Shown: positions 25,373-36,589, numbered from the stretch's first letter. The stretch is 64,000 bases of DNA from VKMB-3413 sp041027365 (GCF_041027365.1 NZ_JBFTEH010000005.1:248001-312000), one strand, 5' to 3'. Numbers and translations are program-made. The notes: a model not told the origin generated them from the sequence alone.

Positions 25373-26719
25373 TCAAGCAGCCGCCTCGCGAAGTGCTCCG
25401 ACGATGTCGTCGACGACGGCGTTGACGAGCCCGGCGTCGTCGCCTTCCGCCATCACCCGGATCAGCGGCTCGGTGCCCGACGGGCGGATCACCAGCCGTC
25501 CGCTATTGCCGAGCCGGTCGCGGCCGGCCGCGATCGCGCCCTGCACGCGGTCGCGCTCCAGAGGCTCGCCGCCGGAGAAACGGACGTTCTTGAGGACCTG
25601 CGGGACCGGATCGAAGCGCTTGCAGACCTCCGACACCGTGCCGCTCTTGCGGCGCACCACGGCGAGGATCTGCAGCGCCGAGATCAGGCCGTCGCCCGTC
25701 GTGCCGAAATCCGACAGGACGATGTGGCCGGACTGCTCGCCGCCGACATTGTAGCCATGCTCGCGCATGTGCTCGACGACGTAGCGGTCACCGACCTTGG
25801 TGCGGGCGAGCTGCAGCTTGCGCGCCTCCAGAAAGCGTTCGAGGCCGAGATTGGACATGATCGTCGCGACGATGCCGCCGGCCGCGAGTCGCCCGTCCTC
25901 GGCCCAGCTCTCGGCGATCACCGCCATCAGCTGGTCGCCGTCGACGATCACGCCATGCTCGTCAACGATCACCACCCGGTCCGCATCGCCGTCGAGGGCG
26001 ATCCCGATGTCGGCCCGGACCTCCTTCACCTTGGCGGACAGCGCTGCGGGGGCGGTCGAGCCGCAATTGCGGTTGATGTTGACGCCGTCCGGCTCGACGC
26101 CGATCTTCACCACCTCGGCGCCCAGCTCCCAGAGGACCTCCGGCGCAACCTTGTAGGCGGCGCCGTTGGCGCAGTCGATCGCCACGCGGAAGCCCTCGAG
26201 CGAGAGTTCGCGCGGCAGCGTGCGCTTGGCGAATTCGATGTAGCGGTAGATGTCGCCGTCGACGCGCTTGGCCCGCCCGATCCCCGCGCCGACCTGCATG
26301 CGCGCCGAGAGGTCTTCGTCGATCAACGCCTCGATCCGCGCCTCGATCTCGTCGGACAGCTTGTAGCCGTCCGGGCCGAACAGCTTGATGCCGTTGTCCT
26401 CGAATGGGTTGTGGGAGGCCGAGATCATCACCCCGATGTCGGCCCGCAGCGACCGGGTCAGCATAGCCACCGCGGGCGTCGGCATGGGGCCGAGCAGGAA
26501 GACGTCCATGCCGGCGGCGGTGAAGCCGGCGACCATGGCGTTCTCGATCATGTAGCCGGACCGGCGCGTGTCCTTGCCGATCACCACGCGATGGCGATAG
26601 CTGCCGCGCTGGAAGGCGATGCCGGCTGCCATGCCGACCTTCATCGCAACTTCCGCCGTCATCGGGTGACGGTTGGCCGTCCCGCGGATGCCGTCCGTGC
26701 CGAAATAGGTTCTTCCCAT
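25373..26719 (-). CDS. glmM: Phosphoglucosamine mutase
   Basis: A 448-aa alpha-D-phosphohexomutase that makes glucosamine 1-phosphate from glucosamine 6-phosphate for UDP-GlcNAc, peptidoglycan and LPS synthesis. The active-site phosphoserine is Ser102 in ISASHNPFEDNG; the metal loop is ALDGDADR near 240; GEQSGH binds sugar near 330; and RPSGTEPLIRVM binds phosphate near the C-terminus. The MGRTYFGTDGIRG start at 26719 follows AGGATGGTGAG. It lies downstream of ftsH, as in most alphaproteobacteria. Confidence 0.97.
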   Translation of the reverse strand: MGRTYFGTDGIRGTANRHPMTAEVAMKVGMAAGIAFQRGSYRHRVVIGKDTRRSGYMIENAMVAGFTAAGMDVFLLGPMPTPAVAMLTRSLRADIGVMISASHNPFEDNGIKLFGPDGYKLSDEIEARIEALIDEDLSARMQVGAGIGRAKRVDGDIYRYIEFAKRTLPRELSLEGFRVAIDCANGAAYKVAPEVLWELGAEVVKIGVEPDGVNINRNCGSTAPAALSAKVKEVRADIGIALDGDADRVVIVDEHGVIVDGDQLMAVIAESWAEDGRLAAGGIVATIMSNLGLERFLEARKLQLARTKVGDRYVVEHMREHGYNVGGEQSGHIVLSDFGTTGDGLISALQILAVVRRKSGTVSEVCKRFDPVPQVLKNVRFSGGEPLERDRVQGAIAAGRDRLGNSGRLVIRPSGTEPLIRVMAEGDDAGLVNAVVDDIVGALREAAA

Positions 26720-26871
26720 CTCACCATCCTGTCGTCGGTGATGCGCCGGGGCCGGGTCCGGGTCTAGATTGGCGTGATCCCGCAGCCTGCGCGATGCGGA
26801 AAGCCTTGCATGCGCTGGCTTGTGCAACGGTTGCCTTCCGATGCCGGATTAGCCGCGCGGTTACCGCTTCG

Positions 26872-26908
26872 TCAACAAAACGGGAGCGACCCGATCGAGT
26901 CGCTCCCG
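26872..26908 (-). terminator. Rho-independent terminator after ftsH
   Basis: A perfect 10 bp stem (26881-26890 with 26899-26908, 8 nt loop) is followed on the minus strand by TTTTGTTGAC. It lies between ftsH and glmM, so glmM probably has its own promoter. Confidence 0.85.
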
Positions 26909-26946
26909 CTTCCTGTGCAGCAATATCCCGTTGGGGCAGCAGCCGA

Positions 26947-28881
<1,935 letters not shown>

Positions 28882-28928
28882 CACTCTTCCTGGGGTGGAC
28901 GCCGAGCGGGCCCGGCGATGCCTGTCGA

Positions 28929-28957
28929 AGATAGGTGTTGCGCCATCTCTTGCCAAC
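28929..28957 (-). promoter_or_regulatory. Possible RpoH (heat shock) promoter of ftsH
   Basis: On the minus strand GTTG (28954-28957) is followed after 18 nt by CCTATCT (28929-28935). The alphaproteobacterial RpoH pattern is CTTG-N17/18-CYTATNT, so the -10 matches fully and the -35 in three of four bases. ftsH is a known heat-shock gene in many proteobacteria. Confidence 0.45.
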
Positions 28958-28997
28958 ATCCTCCGGCGGATTTGCGGCAAAATGGCGGGGTGTCGGT

Positions 28998-30500
28998 TTA
29001 CAGGGCGTCTGCGGCTCGTGCGGCAGTCGAACGAGTGGGCAGATCGCGCCGGAAGCGCCAGTGCACGAGGGGTACCGTGTCCAGCCGCTCGGCGCCGGGC
29101 GGACGCTTGCCGCCGAGCGCCTCCGGCGCCGCCACGATACCACCTTCCAACGCAATGACCGGCACGGTCTGCTCTCGCAGACTGCCCCGCCCGAACGAGC
29201 CGAAGCACGCGACCACCGCACCGCTACCGGACCATTTCCGCACGTCTACTTCGAAACGACCGTCGAAGCACAGGGTTTCGCGCGAAGCGTCGATCGGCTC
29301 CGGCGAAATGCCGAGGCGGCCAAGCTCCCGGAAGAATGCGACGCTTCCTCCGGTCGAAGAGCCCGCGGCCGCGACGCCCGCCCCGGCAAGGGTCGCGGAG
29401 ACGCGGACGCTCGGGTCGGCAAGCTTGGACAGGATACGCCGGACCCCTTCCGCGTCCGGCCAATGCTCGCGCCCGGATACGGCAAAGAGCGCCCGGCGGA
29501 CGAAGAGGAAGGCGAGGTCCGGATCCAGGCCGACAACGGCCGCCCGGTCGACCACGATCGCGCCATCGGGGGGGAAGGCGAGCCGGCCGTCCGACTCGAA
29601 GGCGTCGATCGCGGCGGCAAGACGCGCCTCGATCCGGTCGCGGGCGGCGGCGTGCCGTGCGATCTCTCCGCGAAGGGCGGGGCGATCATGCCGCCCGGCC
29701 GAAAGATCGGCGCGGATCCGGACGCGTTCGTAATGCGTGTCGCGATTGGTCGGATCGTCGACGGCCGGAAGTCCGTGCGCCGCGACCGTCGCCTTCAGCC
29801 GATCCCCCGCCACCGGGAGGAACGGCCGTCCGAGGAAGAGGCCGGGCGCCATCTCGCGCAGGCTGCGCATGCCGGCGAGGCCGATGCTGCCGGCGCCGCG
29901 CCGACGCGCCATCAGATGGGTTTCGAACTGGTCGTCTTCGTGATGAGCCGTGAGGATCAGCCGCGCGCCGCAATGGCGGGCGAAATCCGCGAGCAGCCGG
30001 TAGCGGGCAAGCCGGGCCTGTTGCGGCAGGTTGCCCTGCGTCGCCGGCTCGCGCCAGACCGGCGTCGAATGCGGAAGTCCGAAATTGCGGCAGAGCGCGG
30101 CGACATGGGCGGCCTCGGCGCCCGATTCCGGCCGCAGCCGATGGTCGACCGTCGCGACGTGAATGCGCCTCGCTTCCGGCCCGTTACCGGATTTGCGGAA
30201 GGCATCCGCAGCCAGCAGCAGAGCCAGGGAATCCGGACCGCCGGAAACGGCGAGGACTATGCCCCCGAGCGGCGGGCAGCGCTCTTCGGCGGCCGTGTCG
30301 ACCAGTGCGGAAAACGCGCGGCAAAGCTCGTCGGCAGACAGAGGCTCGCTTTCCGGCGGCAGCGCCGGAATGTGCAGGACGGGTCCTGGAGGACCCTGCG
30401 GCGTCAGCAGCTCGCAGCCTTTTCCTCGCTCTCCAGCTTGTGCTTCACGCTGGCGCTCATCGAGGGATAGCGGCGGGCGACCTCCTTGTAGGTCACGCAT
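28998..30500 (-). CDS. tilS: tRNA(Ile)-lysidine synthase
   Basis: An N-type PP-loop ATPase that converts cytidine 34 of tRNA-Ile(CAU) to lysidine, essential for reading AUA codons. The PP-loop SGGPDS is near residue 88 of the longest reading, followed by VDHRLRPESGAEA and LTAHHEDDQFETHLMA. The C-terminal part is divergent, as usual. The only ATG upstream of the PP-loop is at 30500, which makes the gene overlap cpoB by 97 bp and gives an unusual polar N-terminus. The true start may be a rarer codon nearer 30400, so the 5' end is uncertain. Confidence 0.88.
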   Translation of the reverse strand: MRDLQGGRPPLSLDERQREAQAGERGKGCELLTPQGPPGPVLHIPALPPESEPLSADELCRAFSALVDTAAEERCPPLGGIVLAVSGGPDSLALLLAADAFRKSGNGPEARRIHVATVDHRLRPESGAEAAHVAALCRNFGLPHSTPVWREPATQGNLPQQARLARYRLLADFARHCGARLILTAHHEDDQFETHLMARRRGAGSIGLAGMRSLREMAPGLFLGRPFLPVAGDRLKATVAAHGLPAVDDPTNRDTHYERVRIRADLSAGRHDRPALRGEIARHAAARDRIEARLAAAIDAFESDGRLAFPPDGAIVVDRAAVVGLDPDLAFLFVRRALFAVSGREHWPDAEGVRRILSKLADPSVRVSATLAGAGVAAAGSSTGGSVAFFRELGRLGISPEPIDASRETLCFDGRFEVDVRKWSGSGAVVACFGSFGRGSLREQTVPVIALEGGIVAAPEALGGKRPPGAERLDTVPLVHWRFRRDLPTRSTAARAADAL

Positions 30501-31387
30501 GCGGTGTCACGATTGTTGAGCTTGGCGAGCGACATGCCGAGCTTCAGCATCATGTCCGGCGCCTTCTTGGCGTCGGGATGATGCTTCTGGGCGTCGAGGA
30601 AGACCTCCGCCGCGTCGGCGTATTTCCGCTGCTGGTAGAGGCTCTCGCCCAGCCAGTACTGGGCGTCCGAGACGTCCTTGGCGTCGGGATAGGTCTGGGC
30701 ATACTGGCGGAAGGACTGCTCTGCCCGGGCGTAATCACCGGCGAGAAGATAGTTGTAGGCGAGGTCGTAGAGTCCTCCGGCCCCCTGCGGCGAGACGGCG
30801 GCGACCGTGCTGTCACCGCTGCTGGCGGTCGAGGACTTGGACGCGTCGAGCGAGCTGGTGTCGAGCCCGTTGTTGAGCAGCTGGCCGATATTGTCGCCGG
30901 AGCCCTCGCCGACCGCATCGGACGAGCCGGACCCAGCCGGCGGCGCGACCGACGCGCTCTGCCGCGGCGCCGGCGCGGCGGAGCCGGGAGCGGTCGGCGG
31001 CGAGGCTTCGCCGCGACGGTCCTTGGAGGGCGCGTTGGACGACTGGCCGCCGCCCTTCCCCTCCAGATCCTGGAAGCGGAACTCGGTGTCGTCCTTGAAC
31101 TTGCGCAGGGTCTCCTGGGTCTGCAGGAGCTGGAAGTTCAGGTCCTCCACCCGGCCGGTCAGCTTGCGAACCTCCTCCTCAAGCTGGTTGAGGCGCAGCA
31201 ATTCGTCGCCCGCCTGCGCCATGCGCACGGGCGCCTGCGGCACATCGGGCGCGGCATCCGAGGCGGTGGGGCCGGTATTGTCGCTGCCGAAGATGCCCGG
31301 CAGGTCGAAGGCGGAGGCACCGGACACGCCGGCGCCCAGCACGAAGGTCGCTGTCGCAGCGGCGCGCATCAGCCTACGCATGGTCAT
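30404..31387 (-). CDS. cpoB: Tol-Pal system protein CpoB (YbgF)
   Basis: A 327-aa periplasmic protein that coordinates Tol-Pal constriction with peptidoglycan synthesis. The signal peptide (RRLMRAAATATFVLG) ends near residue 25. A coiled-coil trimerisation segment (about 55-100, LLRLNQLEEEVRKL) follows, then a low-complexity linker rich in Ser, Ala and Pro, and TPR repeats from about 195 (LYDLAYNYLLAGDYARAE, AQYWLGESLYQQRKYADA). ATG 31387 follows GAGGGGATT. It lies downstream of pal in the conserved order and overlaps the longest tilS reading. Confidence 0.93.
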   Translation of the reverse strand: MTMRRLMRAAATATFVLGAGVSGASAFDLPGIFGSDNTGPTASDAAPDVPQAPVRMAQAGDELLRLNQLEEEVRKLTGRVEDLNFQLLQTQETLRKFKDDTEFRFQDLEGKGGGQSSNAPSKDRRGEASPPTAPGSAAPAPRQSASVAPPAGSGSSDAVGEGSGDNIGQLLNNGLDTSSLDASKSSTASSGDSTVAAVSPQGAGGLYDLAYNYLLAGDYARAEQSFRQYAQTYPDAKDVSDAQYWLGESLYQQRKYADAAEVFLDAQKHHPDAKKAPDMMLKLGMSLAKLNNRDTACVTYKEVARRYPSMSASVKHKLESEEKAASC

Positions 31388-31615
31388 GAAGCAAATCCCC
31401 TCGTTCGGTTCGTCGGGACGCGGAAGGTCTGTCCGACCGCCGTACTCGCCCGACGCCACAGGGGATTAGCATGGAAGGGCTGAGTTCGGCCAAAATTTGG
31501 CGCGCCGCAACACAGAACGCCATGGCAGCTCGGCGGCGAGGCGCCGGCCGAGCCGGGCGAAGGACGCCGGATCGCCTCCTCGGACCCGCCCGCCCAAGGC
31601 TGGCGGCCGGTTCAG

Positions 31616-31647
31616 CGCGGCCGGCGCGAAAGCCCGCGCCGGCCGCG
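31616..31647 (-). terminator. Strong hairpin between pal and cpoB
   Basis: A perfect 13 bp GC-rich stem (31616-31628 with 31635-31647) with a 6 nt loop lies just after the pal stop. No T-run follows. It may stabilise or partly terminate the abundant pal message. Confidence 0.6.
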
Positions 31648-31658
31648 GAAGCGATGCC

Positions 31659-32189
31659 TCAGGCGCCGGCGCCGTTCAGGACGGTGACCGCGCGGCGGTT
31701 CTGCGACCAGCAGGAGATGTCGTCGCAGGTCGCGACCGGCCGCTCCTTGCCGTAGGAGATGGTGCGCATGCGGTTCGCAGCGACGCCGAGCTGTGCAAGG
31801 TAGTCGCGCGTCGCAGCGGCGCGGCGGGCGCCGAGCGCGAGGTTGTACTCGCGCGTGCCGCGCTCGTCGGCATGGCCCTCGATCGTGATCGAATAGCGCG
31901 GATAGCGGTTCAGCCACTGCGCCTGGCGCTGCAGCGTCTCCTGCGCCTTCGGGTTGATCGCGGAGGAGTCGGTGTCGAAGAAGATGCGGTCGCCGACATT
32001 GACCGTGAAGTCCTGCTGCGAGCCCGGCGTCCCGGCGCCCTGGCCGTAGGCGCCGCCGGCGCCGTTCAGGCCGAGGCCCGCGGCGTTGTCCGGCAGCATG
32101 TCCTTCTTGCTCGCGCAGCCCGCGGCGAGCAGGCTGGCCGCCAGTGCGAGTGCGATGCGGCTGTTCACCCCGATTGCGATCCGGCCCAT
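31659..32189 (-). CDS. pal: Peptidoglycan-associated lipoprotein Pal
   Basis: A 176-aa outer membrane lipoprotein. The lipobox LLAAGC places the lipidated Cys at 25. The C-terminal OmpA-like domain (about 70-170) has the peptidoglycan-binding signature GHADERGTREYNLALGARR. Pal links the outer membrane to peptidoglycan and to TolB. The ATG at 32189 follows AAGGAGCTGGCC; an in-frame ATG at 32204 lies before this site and is unlikely. It sits between tolB and cpoB, as expected. Confidence 0.97.
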   Translation of the reverse strand: MGRIAIGVNSRIALALAASLLAAGCASKKDMLPDNAAGLGLNGAGGAYGQGAGTPGSQQDFTVNVGDRIFFDTDSSAINPKAQETLQRQAQWLNRYPRYSITIEGHADERGTREYNLALGARRAAATRDYLAQLGVAANRMRTISYGKERPVATCDDISCWSQNRRAVTVLNGAGA

Positions 32190-32429
32190 GGCCAGCTCCT
32201 TCAAATCCGTTGGACTTCAGTTACCCGACGCTTACCATCCCGACACTTAATGCCCGGTAAAGCCGAGCAATTCTTGAAGTGATTCGAGCGACTTGGCCGG
32301 AGCGAGCGCCGCGCCCGCCCAGGGACCGGGCGGTTGCGCGGCAGAGCCGTGCTGATGCAGGCGCGCAACAGTCGGCCGGTCTTATGCGGCGAGGCTTGCG
32401 CCGGGCTGAACGGCCGCGGCGCAGGCCGC

Positions 32430-33740
32430 CTATTCCAGCGACGGCGACCAGGCCGGGTCGGAGGCGAAGCCGGGGGTCGGGACCTCCTGCTCGTTGTAGC
32501 CGGTCAGGTCGATCGAGTAGAGATGCGGGCCCGCGCCGCCCTTCTGGTCGCGGAAATACATCAGGACGCGGCCGTTCGGGGCCCAGGTCGGCCCCTCGTT
32601 GTGGAAGCCGGAGGTGAGGATGCGCTCCCCCGAGCCGTCCGGCCGCATCACGCCGATCTGGAACTGGTCGCCCGCCTGCTTGGTGAAGGCGATCAGGTCG
32701 CCGCGCGGCGACCAGACCGGCGTCGAATACGAGCCGTCTCCGAAGGAGATGCGCTGCTGGCCCGAGCCGTCGGCGTTCATCACGTAGAGCTGCTGGCGCC
32801 CGCCGCGGTCGGATTCGAACACGATGCGCTTGCCGTCCGGAGAATAGGACGGCGAGGTGTCGATGGCGTTCGTCGCCGTCAGCCGCGTCGTCGCCCGCGA
32901 GCGCAGATCCATCGCGTAGATGTTGGCGTTGCCGTCCTGCTGCAGGCTCATCACGACCTTCTGGCCATCCGGCGAGAAGCGCGGGGCGAAGGTCATGCCG
33001 GGGAAATTGCCGACGATCTCGCGCTGGCCGGTCTCGAGCTGCAGAAGGTAGACCCGCGGCCCCTCGCTGCCGAAGGACATGTAGGTGATCTCCTGCCGGT
33101 TCGGCGAGAAGCGCGGCGTCAGCACGAGGTCGCGCCCGTCGGTGAGATAGCGCACATTCGCCCCGTCCTGGTCCATGATGGCGAGGCGCTTGACCCGGTC
33201 GGCCTTGCTGCCGGACTCGGCGACGAAGACGATGCGGGTGTCGAAATAGCCCTTCTCCCCCGTCAGACGCTCGTAGATCGCGTCCGAGATGATATGGGCC
33301 ACCCGCCGCCAGTTCTCCGGGTTGGTGTAGAACTGCTGCCCGTCGAGCTGCTGGCCCGCGAACGTGTCCCACAGCCGGAACTCCACCCGCAGCCGTCCGT
33401 CCGCCTCCGGCGAGACGCGGCCGACGACCAGCGCCTGGGCGTTGATCACCGTCCAGTCGGTGAAGGTCGGGCTGACATCGGGCGTCAGGTTCTTCTGGAT
33501 GAAGGCGGACTGGTCGATCGGCGCGAACAGCCCGGACCGCTTCAGGTCGGCGCTGATCACGTCGGAGATCTGCCGCCCGACCCCGTTCTGCGACTGGAAC
33601 GGGTTGATCGCGATCGGCAGGGGCTGAACATTGCCCTGCGTAATGTCGATCTCCACCTTGGCGGCGGCGGGCGCCGCAGCCAGGACGGCACCGGCAACAA
33701 GAACGGCCGCCGCGAACAGGCTCTTCATCATCGTCTGCAT
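32430..33740 (-). CDS. tolB: Tol-Pal system beta-propeller protein TolB
   Basis: A 436-aa periplasmic protein. After a signal peptide (MKSLFAAAVLVAGAV, ending PAAAK) comes the N-terminal TolB domain (about 35-160, INPFQSQNGVGRQISDVI), then a six-bladed propeller from about 200 with repeated YSPDGKRIVFES, FSPDGQKVVMSL and WSPRGDLIAFTK blades. TolB binds Pal and TolA. ATG 33740 follows AAGGTCATGGA; the codons at 33731 and 33728 are also possible. The gap to tolA (259 bp) is longer than in most Tol operons. Confidence 0.97.
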   Translation of the reverse strand: MQTMMKSLFAAAVLVAGAVLAAAPAAAKVEIDITQGNVQPLPIAINPFQSQNGVGRQISDVISADLKRSGLFAPIDQSAFIQKNLTPDVSPTFTDWTVINAQALVVGRVSPEADGRLRVEFRLWDTFAGQQLDGQQFYTNPENWRRVAHIISDAIYERLTGEKGYFDTRIVFVAESGSKADRVKRLAIMDQDGANVRYLTDGRDLVLTPRFSPNRQEITYMSFGSEGPRVYLLQLETGQREIVGNFPGMTFAPRFSPDGQKVVMSLQQDGNANIYAMDLRSRATTRLTATNAIDTSPSYSPDGKRIVFESDRGGRQQLYVMNADGSGQQRISFGDGSYSTPVWSPRGDLIAFTKQAGDQFQIGVMRPDGSGERILTSGFHNEGPTWAPNGRVLMYFRDQKGGAGPHLYSIDLTGYNEQEVPTPGFASDPAWSPSLE

Positions 33741-33817
33741 TCCATGACCTTCCGTTGAGGTCGGAAGGCTGGCGGCCGTTGCGGCCACCAAACCCTCTCG
33801 TAAGTAATCGGCGCGGT

Positions 33818-33838
33818 GTCCGGCCGCTTCGGCCGGAC
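33818..33838 (-). repeat. GC-rich palindrome in the tolA-tolB gap
   Basis: A 9 bp perfect stem (GTCCGGCCG/CGGCCGGAC) has a 3 nt loop. It lies in the 259 bp between tolA and tolB and could be a processing or attenuation hairpin. No T-tail was seen on either strand. Confidence 0.4.
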
Positions 33839-33999
33839 GCCACCCCCCGGCACCCCCTCGCCGGGCGACGCTCCGGCGCCGCCCGCCCACGGTGGTAAGC
33901 CGCAATCGGGATTTTTGATGGCGGAGCGGTACGCGGGCCCAGACAGGACCGGTCGCGGCGGATGTCCTGAAGCCCGCTCGTCGGTCCGAACGTCGGCCA

Positions 34000-35154
34000 T
34001 CAGAACATCTGGCTCGGGTCGAAGTTGAGCACGACCTCCGACCAGGTCTCGTACTTGTCGGCCGGCAGGTTGTACGGCGCGCAGCGGCGCACCGCGCGCA
34101 GCGCCGCCTCGCCGGCGATGCGCTGCTGCATCGAGCCGCTGCCGCCGTCGACGATCACCGGCCGTCCCTGCAGCTGGCCGGACGGGTCGAGATGCATCTC
34201 GATCGAGACGCGCAGCGACCCGGCGCCCTCGACGCCGGCAGGCGGGGACCAGCATTTCTGGATCTGGCCGCGCAGCGCGTCGAGCTCGCTCTGCGACAGC
34301 TTCGCCCCGGTCGTGTGCTGCATGCCGAGCGAGGCCTGCTGCTCGGACCGCTTGGCGCCGCCGCCGGCCGACTTCTCCTTGTTGAGGAGCTGGGCGATCT
34401 TGTCGGCGTCGAACTTGCTCTCGTCGGACGTCTCGGTCTTCTTCGGCTTCGCGGGCTTGGCCGGCTTCGGCTTCTCGGCCTCGGCGACCTTGGTCTCCTT
34501 CGGCGTCTCGGCGGGCTTCGGCTCAGGAGGCGTCTCGGCCTTTTCCGGCTTCGGCGGGCTCGGCTTGTCCTGCGGGACCGGCACGTTCTTCGGCACCGGC
34601 GTCGGATCGGGCTGCTTGGCGGCGTCGGCGATCGCCTCTTCCACCGCATCGGCCTGCGCCGGCTTGACGTCCGCCGGCTTCGGCTCGGGCGGCTTCTCCG
34701 CGGGCTTGGGTTCCGGCGGCTTCGGGGTCGGCTTCGGCTCCGGCGTCTTCTCCGCCACCTTCGGCTGGGGCGGAGGCGGCGGTGTCGGCTCGGGCACGTC
34801 TTTCGGGGCCGGCGGGGTGTCGGCCGACTTTGCCGCCGCGGCCGCCTGCTCGGTCGGCTTCGGCCGCTCCACCGGCGTCGGGGGCGTCGCGAGATCGGTC
34901 TCGTTGTCGCCGATGTTCTGGGCCGGCATCGGCAGCTTCTGCGGCGTCTTCGTCTGCTTCGGCGACGGCTTGTCGGTCTTCTTGGCGTCCTTGTCGCCCG
35001 CCATCGCCTGCGACAGCGACTCCACCGGCACGAGGTCGACCGGCATCGCATCGACATTGGCGACCTGCAGCGGCGCCGGCGCGCTGAGCGACCACAGCCC
35101 CCAGGTCAGGAGGACCGCGTGCAGGACCGTGGAGACGACGACGCCGGTTCTCAT
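34000..35154 (-). CDS. tolA: Cell envelope protein TolA
   Basis: A 384-aa inner-membrane protein spanning the periplasm. An N-terminal transmembrane helix (about 7-25, VVVSTVLHAVLLTWGLW) is followed by a long low-complexity region (about 50-250) rich in Pro, Glu, Lys and Ala with repeated PPEPKPA units. The C-terminal TolA domain (about 290-384) contains LRGQIQKCWSPPAG and AALRAVRRCAPYN, with a likely disulfide Cys pair. The middle region is far more proline-rich than the helical domain II of E. coli TolA and is more like the TonB spacer. It starts 16 bp after the tolR stop. Confidence 0.93.
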   Translation of the reverse strand: MRTGVVVSTVLHAVLLTWGLWSLSAPAPLQVANVDAMPVDLVPVESLSQAMAGDKDAKKTDKPSPKQTKTPQKLPMPAQNIGDNETDLATPPTPVERPKPTEQAAAAAKSADTPPAPKDVPEPTPPPPPQPKVAEKTPEPKPTPKPPEPKPAEKPPEPKPADVKPAQADAVEEAIADAAKQPDPTPVPKNVPVPQDKPSPPKPEKAETPPEPKPAETPKETKVAEAEKPKPAKPAKPKKTETSDESKFDADKIAQLLNKEKSAGGGAKRSEQQASLGMQHTTGAKLSQSELDALRGQIQKCWSPPAGVEGAGSLRVSIEMHLDPSGQLQGRPVIVDGGSGSMQQRIAGEAALRAVRRCAPYNLPADKYETWSEVVLNFDPSQMF

Positions 35155-35170
35155 GCTTGCTCGCGCGCGC

Positions 35171-35620
35171 TCAGGCGTTCACGTCTTGGTCGGTGACGAG
35201 GCCGATGTTCTTGAAGCCCGCGGCCGAGATGCGCGCCATCACCTTCATCACGGTGCCGTAGTCCGCGGCCTTGTCGCCGCGTACGAAGATGCGCTCCTGG
35301 TAGCCGGCCTTGGCGATCGCCTGCAGCTTCGGCACGACGTCGGCGATCGCGATCTCGCTGTCGTTGAGATAGACGTCGCCCGACGACTTCACCGAGATCG
35401 TGATCGGCTGGGTCTCCGAGTTCAGAGGCTTGGCCGCCGTCTTCGGCAGCTCGATCGGCACGCCGACGGTCAGCATCGGCGCCGCGACCATGAAGATGAT
35501 CAGGAGCACCAGCATCACGTCGACCATCGGCGTGACGTTGATCTCGCTCATCGGGCGACGGCGCGCACGGCCGCGGCGCGTGCTGCGGTGCGAGCCTCCC
35601 GATCCCGTGGACATGCCCAT
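35171..35620 (-). CDS. tolR: Tol-Pal system proton-channel protein TolR (ExbD family)
   Basis: A 149-aa ExbD/TolR protein: a basic N-terminus (STRRGRARRRPMSEINVTP), one transmembrane helix (about 32-52) carrying the proton-path Asp34 in PMVDVMLVLL, and a periplasmic domain ending GLVTDQDVNA. With TolQ it uses the proton gradient to energise TolA. ATG 35620 has AAGGGGA 5 nt upstream; ATG 35614 is an alternative. It is 42 bp after tolQ on the same strand. Confidence 0.96.
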   Translation of the reverse strand: MGMSTGSGGSHRSTRRGRARRRPMSEINVTPMVDVMLVLLIIFMVAAPMLTVGVPIELPKTAAKPLNSETQPITISVKSSGDVYLNDSEIAIADVVPKLQAIAKAGYQERIFVRGDKAADYGTVMKVMARISAAGFKNIGLVTDQDVNA

Positions 35621-35662
35621 CGTGGTCCCCTTCCCGGCCTCTGCCGGAACGACGTGTGACGC

Positions 35663-36382
35663 TCAGCGCTGCTGGGCCAGCTTCTCGTCGATCTGCCGCG
35701 ACAAGATCGCCGAGAACTCGTCGGCGAAGGCTTCGAGCCGCATTCCGAGCTTGCCGGCATCCGACGACAGCTTGTTGTAGGCGACGACCGCGGGGATCGC
35801 CGCGACGAGACCGATGGCGGTGGCGAGCAGCGCTTCCGCGATGCCCGGCGCGACGACGGCGAGGCTCGTCTGCTGCGAGCCGGCGATCGCCTGGAACGAG
35901 GTCATGATGCCGATGACCGTGCCGAACAGGCCGATGAACGGCGCCGCCGAACCGACCGTCGCGAGGAAGCCGAGGCGCGACTCCAGCCCGTCCATCTCGC
36001 GGGCGAGCGTCACGTCCATCGCTTTCTCGATCCGTGTCTGCAGCCCGATCGGGGAGCGCGCGCCCTTTTCGAACGACTTCTTCCACTCGCGCATGGCAGC
36101 GACGAACAGCGCTCCCATGCCGGACGTGCGGCTTTCGGAGAGCGAATGGTACAGCTCTTCCAGCGACTGGCCGGACCAGAAATGGCTCTCGAACTTGTTG
36201 AGCTGGCGGTGGAAGCTGCCGTAGCGCATCGTCTTGTCGATGATGATCGCCCAGGACCAGATCGAGGCGAGGAGCAGCCCGATCATCACCAGCTTGACGA
36301 TGAAGCTCGCGTGCCAGAACAGGTCCCATACCGAGATGGAACCGGCGGCAGCCAGCGTCCCCTGAACGACGTTTCCGTCCAT
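35663..36382 (-). CDS. tolQ: Tol-Pal system proton-channel protein TolQ (ExbB family)
   Basis: A 239-aa MotA/TolQ/ExbB protein with three transmembrane segments (about 20-42, 135-157 and 170-195). The family core GLLATVGSAAPFIGLFGTV-like segment is visible as FLATVGSAAPFIGLFGTV, followed by GIAEALLATAIGLVAAIPAV. It forms the proton channel with TolR. ATG 36382 is chosen because it agrees with family length; a TTG at 36391 is in frame and the GAGGGGA site lies between the two, so the start is not certain. It follows ybgC by 207 bp. Confidence 0.95.
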   Translation of the reverse strand: MDGNVVQGTLAAAGSISVWDLFWHASFIVKLVMIGLLLASIWSWAIIIDKTMRYGSFHRQLNKFESHFWSGQSLEELYHSLSESRTSGMGALFVAAMREWKKSFEKGARSPIGLQTRIEKAMDVTLAREMDGLESRLGFLATVGSAAPFIGLFGTVIGIMTSFQAIAGSQQTSLAVVAPGIAEALLATAIGLVAAIPAVVAYNKLSSDAGKLGMRLEAFADEFSAILSRQIDEKLAQQR

Positions 36383-36589
36383 TCCCCTCAATCCTCAAAT
36401 GCGAAAATGCGCCCCGGCGATCCGCTGCCCCGAAAGCGCCCTCGCCGCCTCGCGTCCGGCACTGCCGCGGTCCGGGTGGACCATCTGCCGCCAACGCTTC
36501 CCCATCAGCGCCATGTCACAGCTGAATCAGGTGAAACAATGGCGCAATTCGCCTCGAATTGCCGTCGAGCGGACAGTGCGCCGTCATGG

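Noticed and set aside
34430..34860. Repetitive sequence considered as a tandem DNA repeat
   Set aside because: It is the coding region for the TolA Pro/Glu/Lys units; the codons vary, so the repeat is at protein level.
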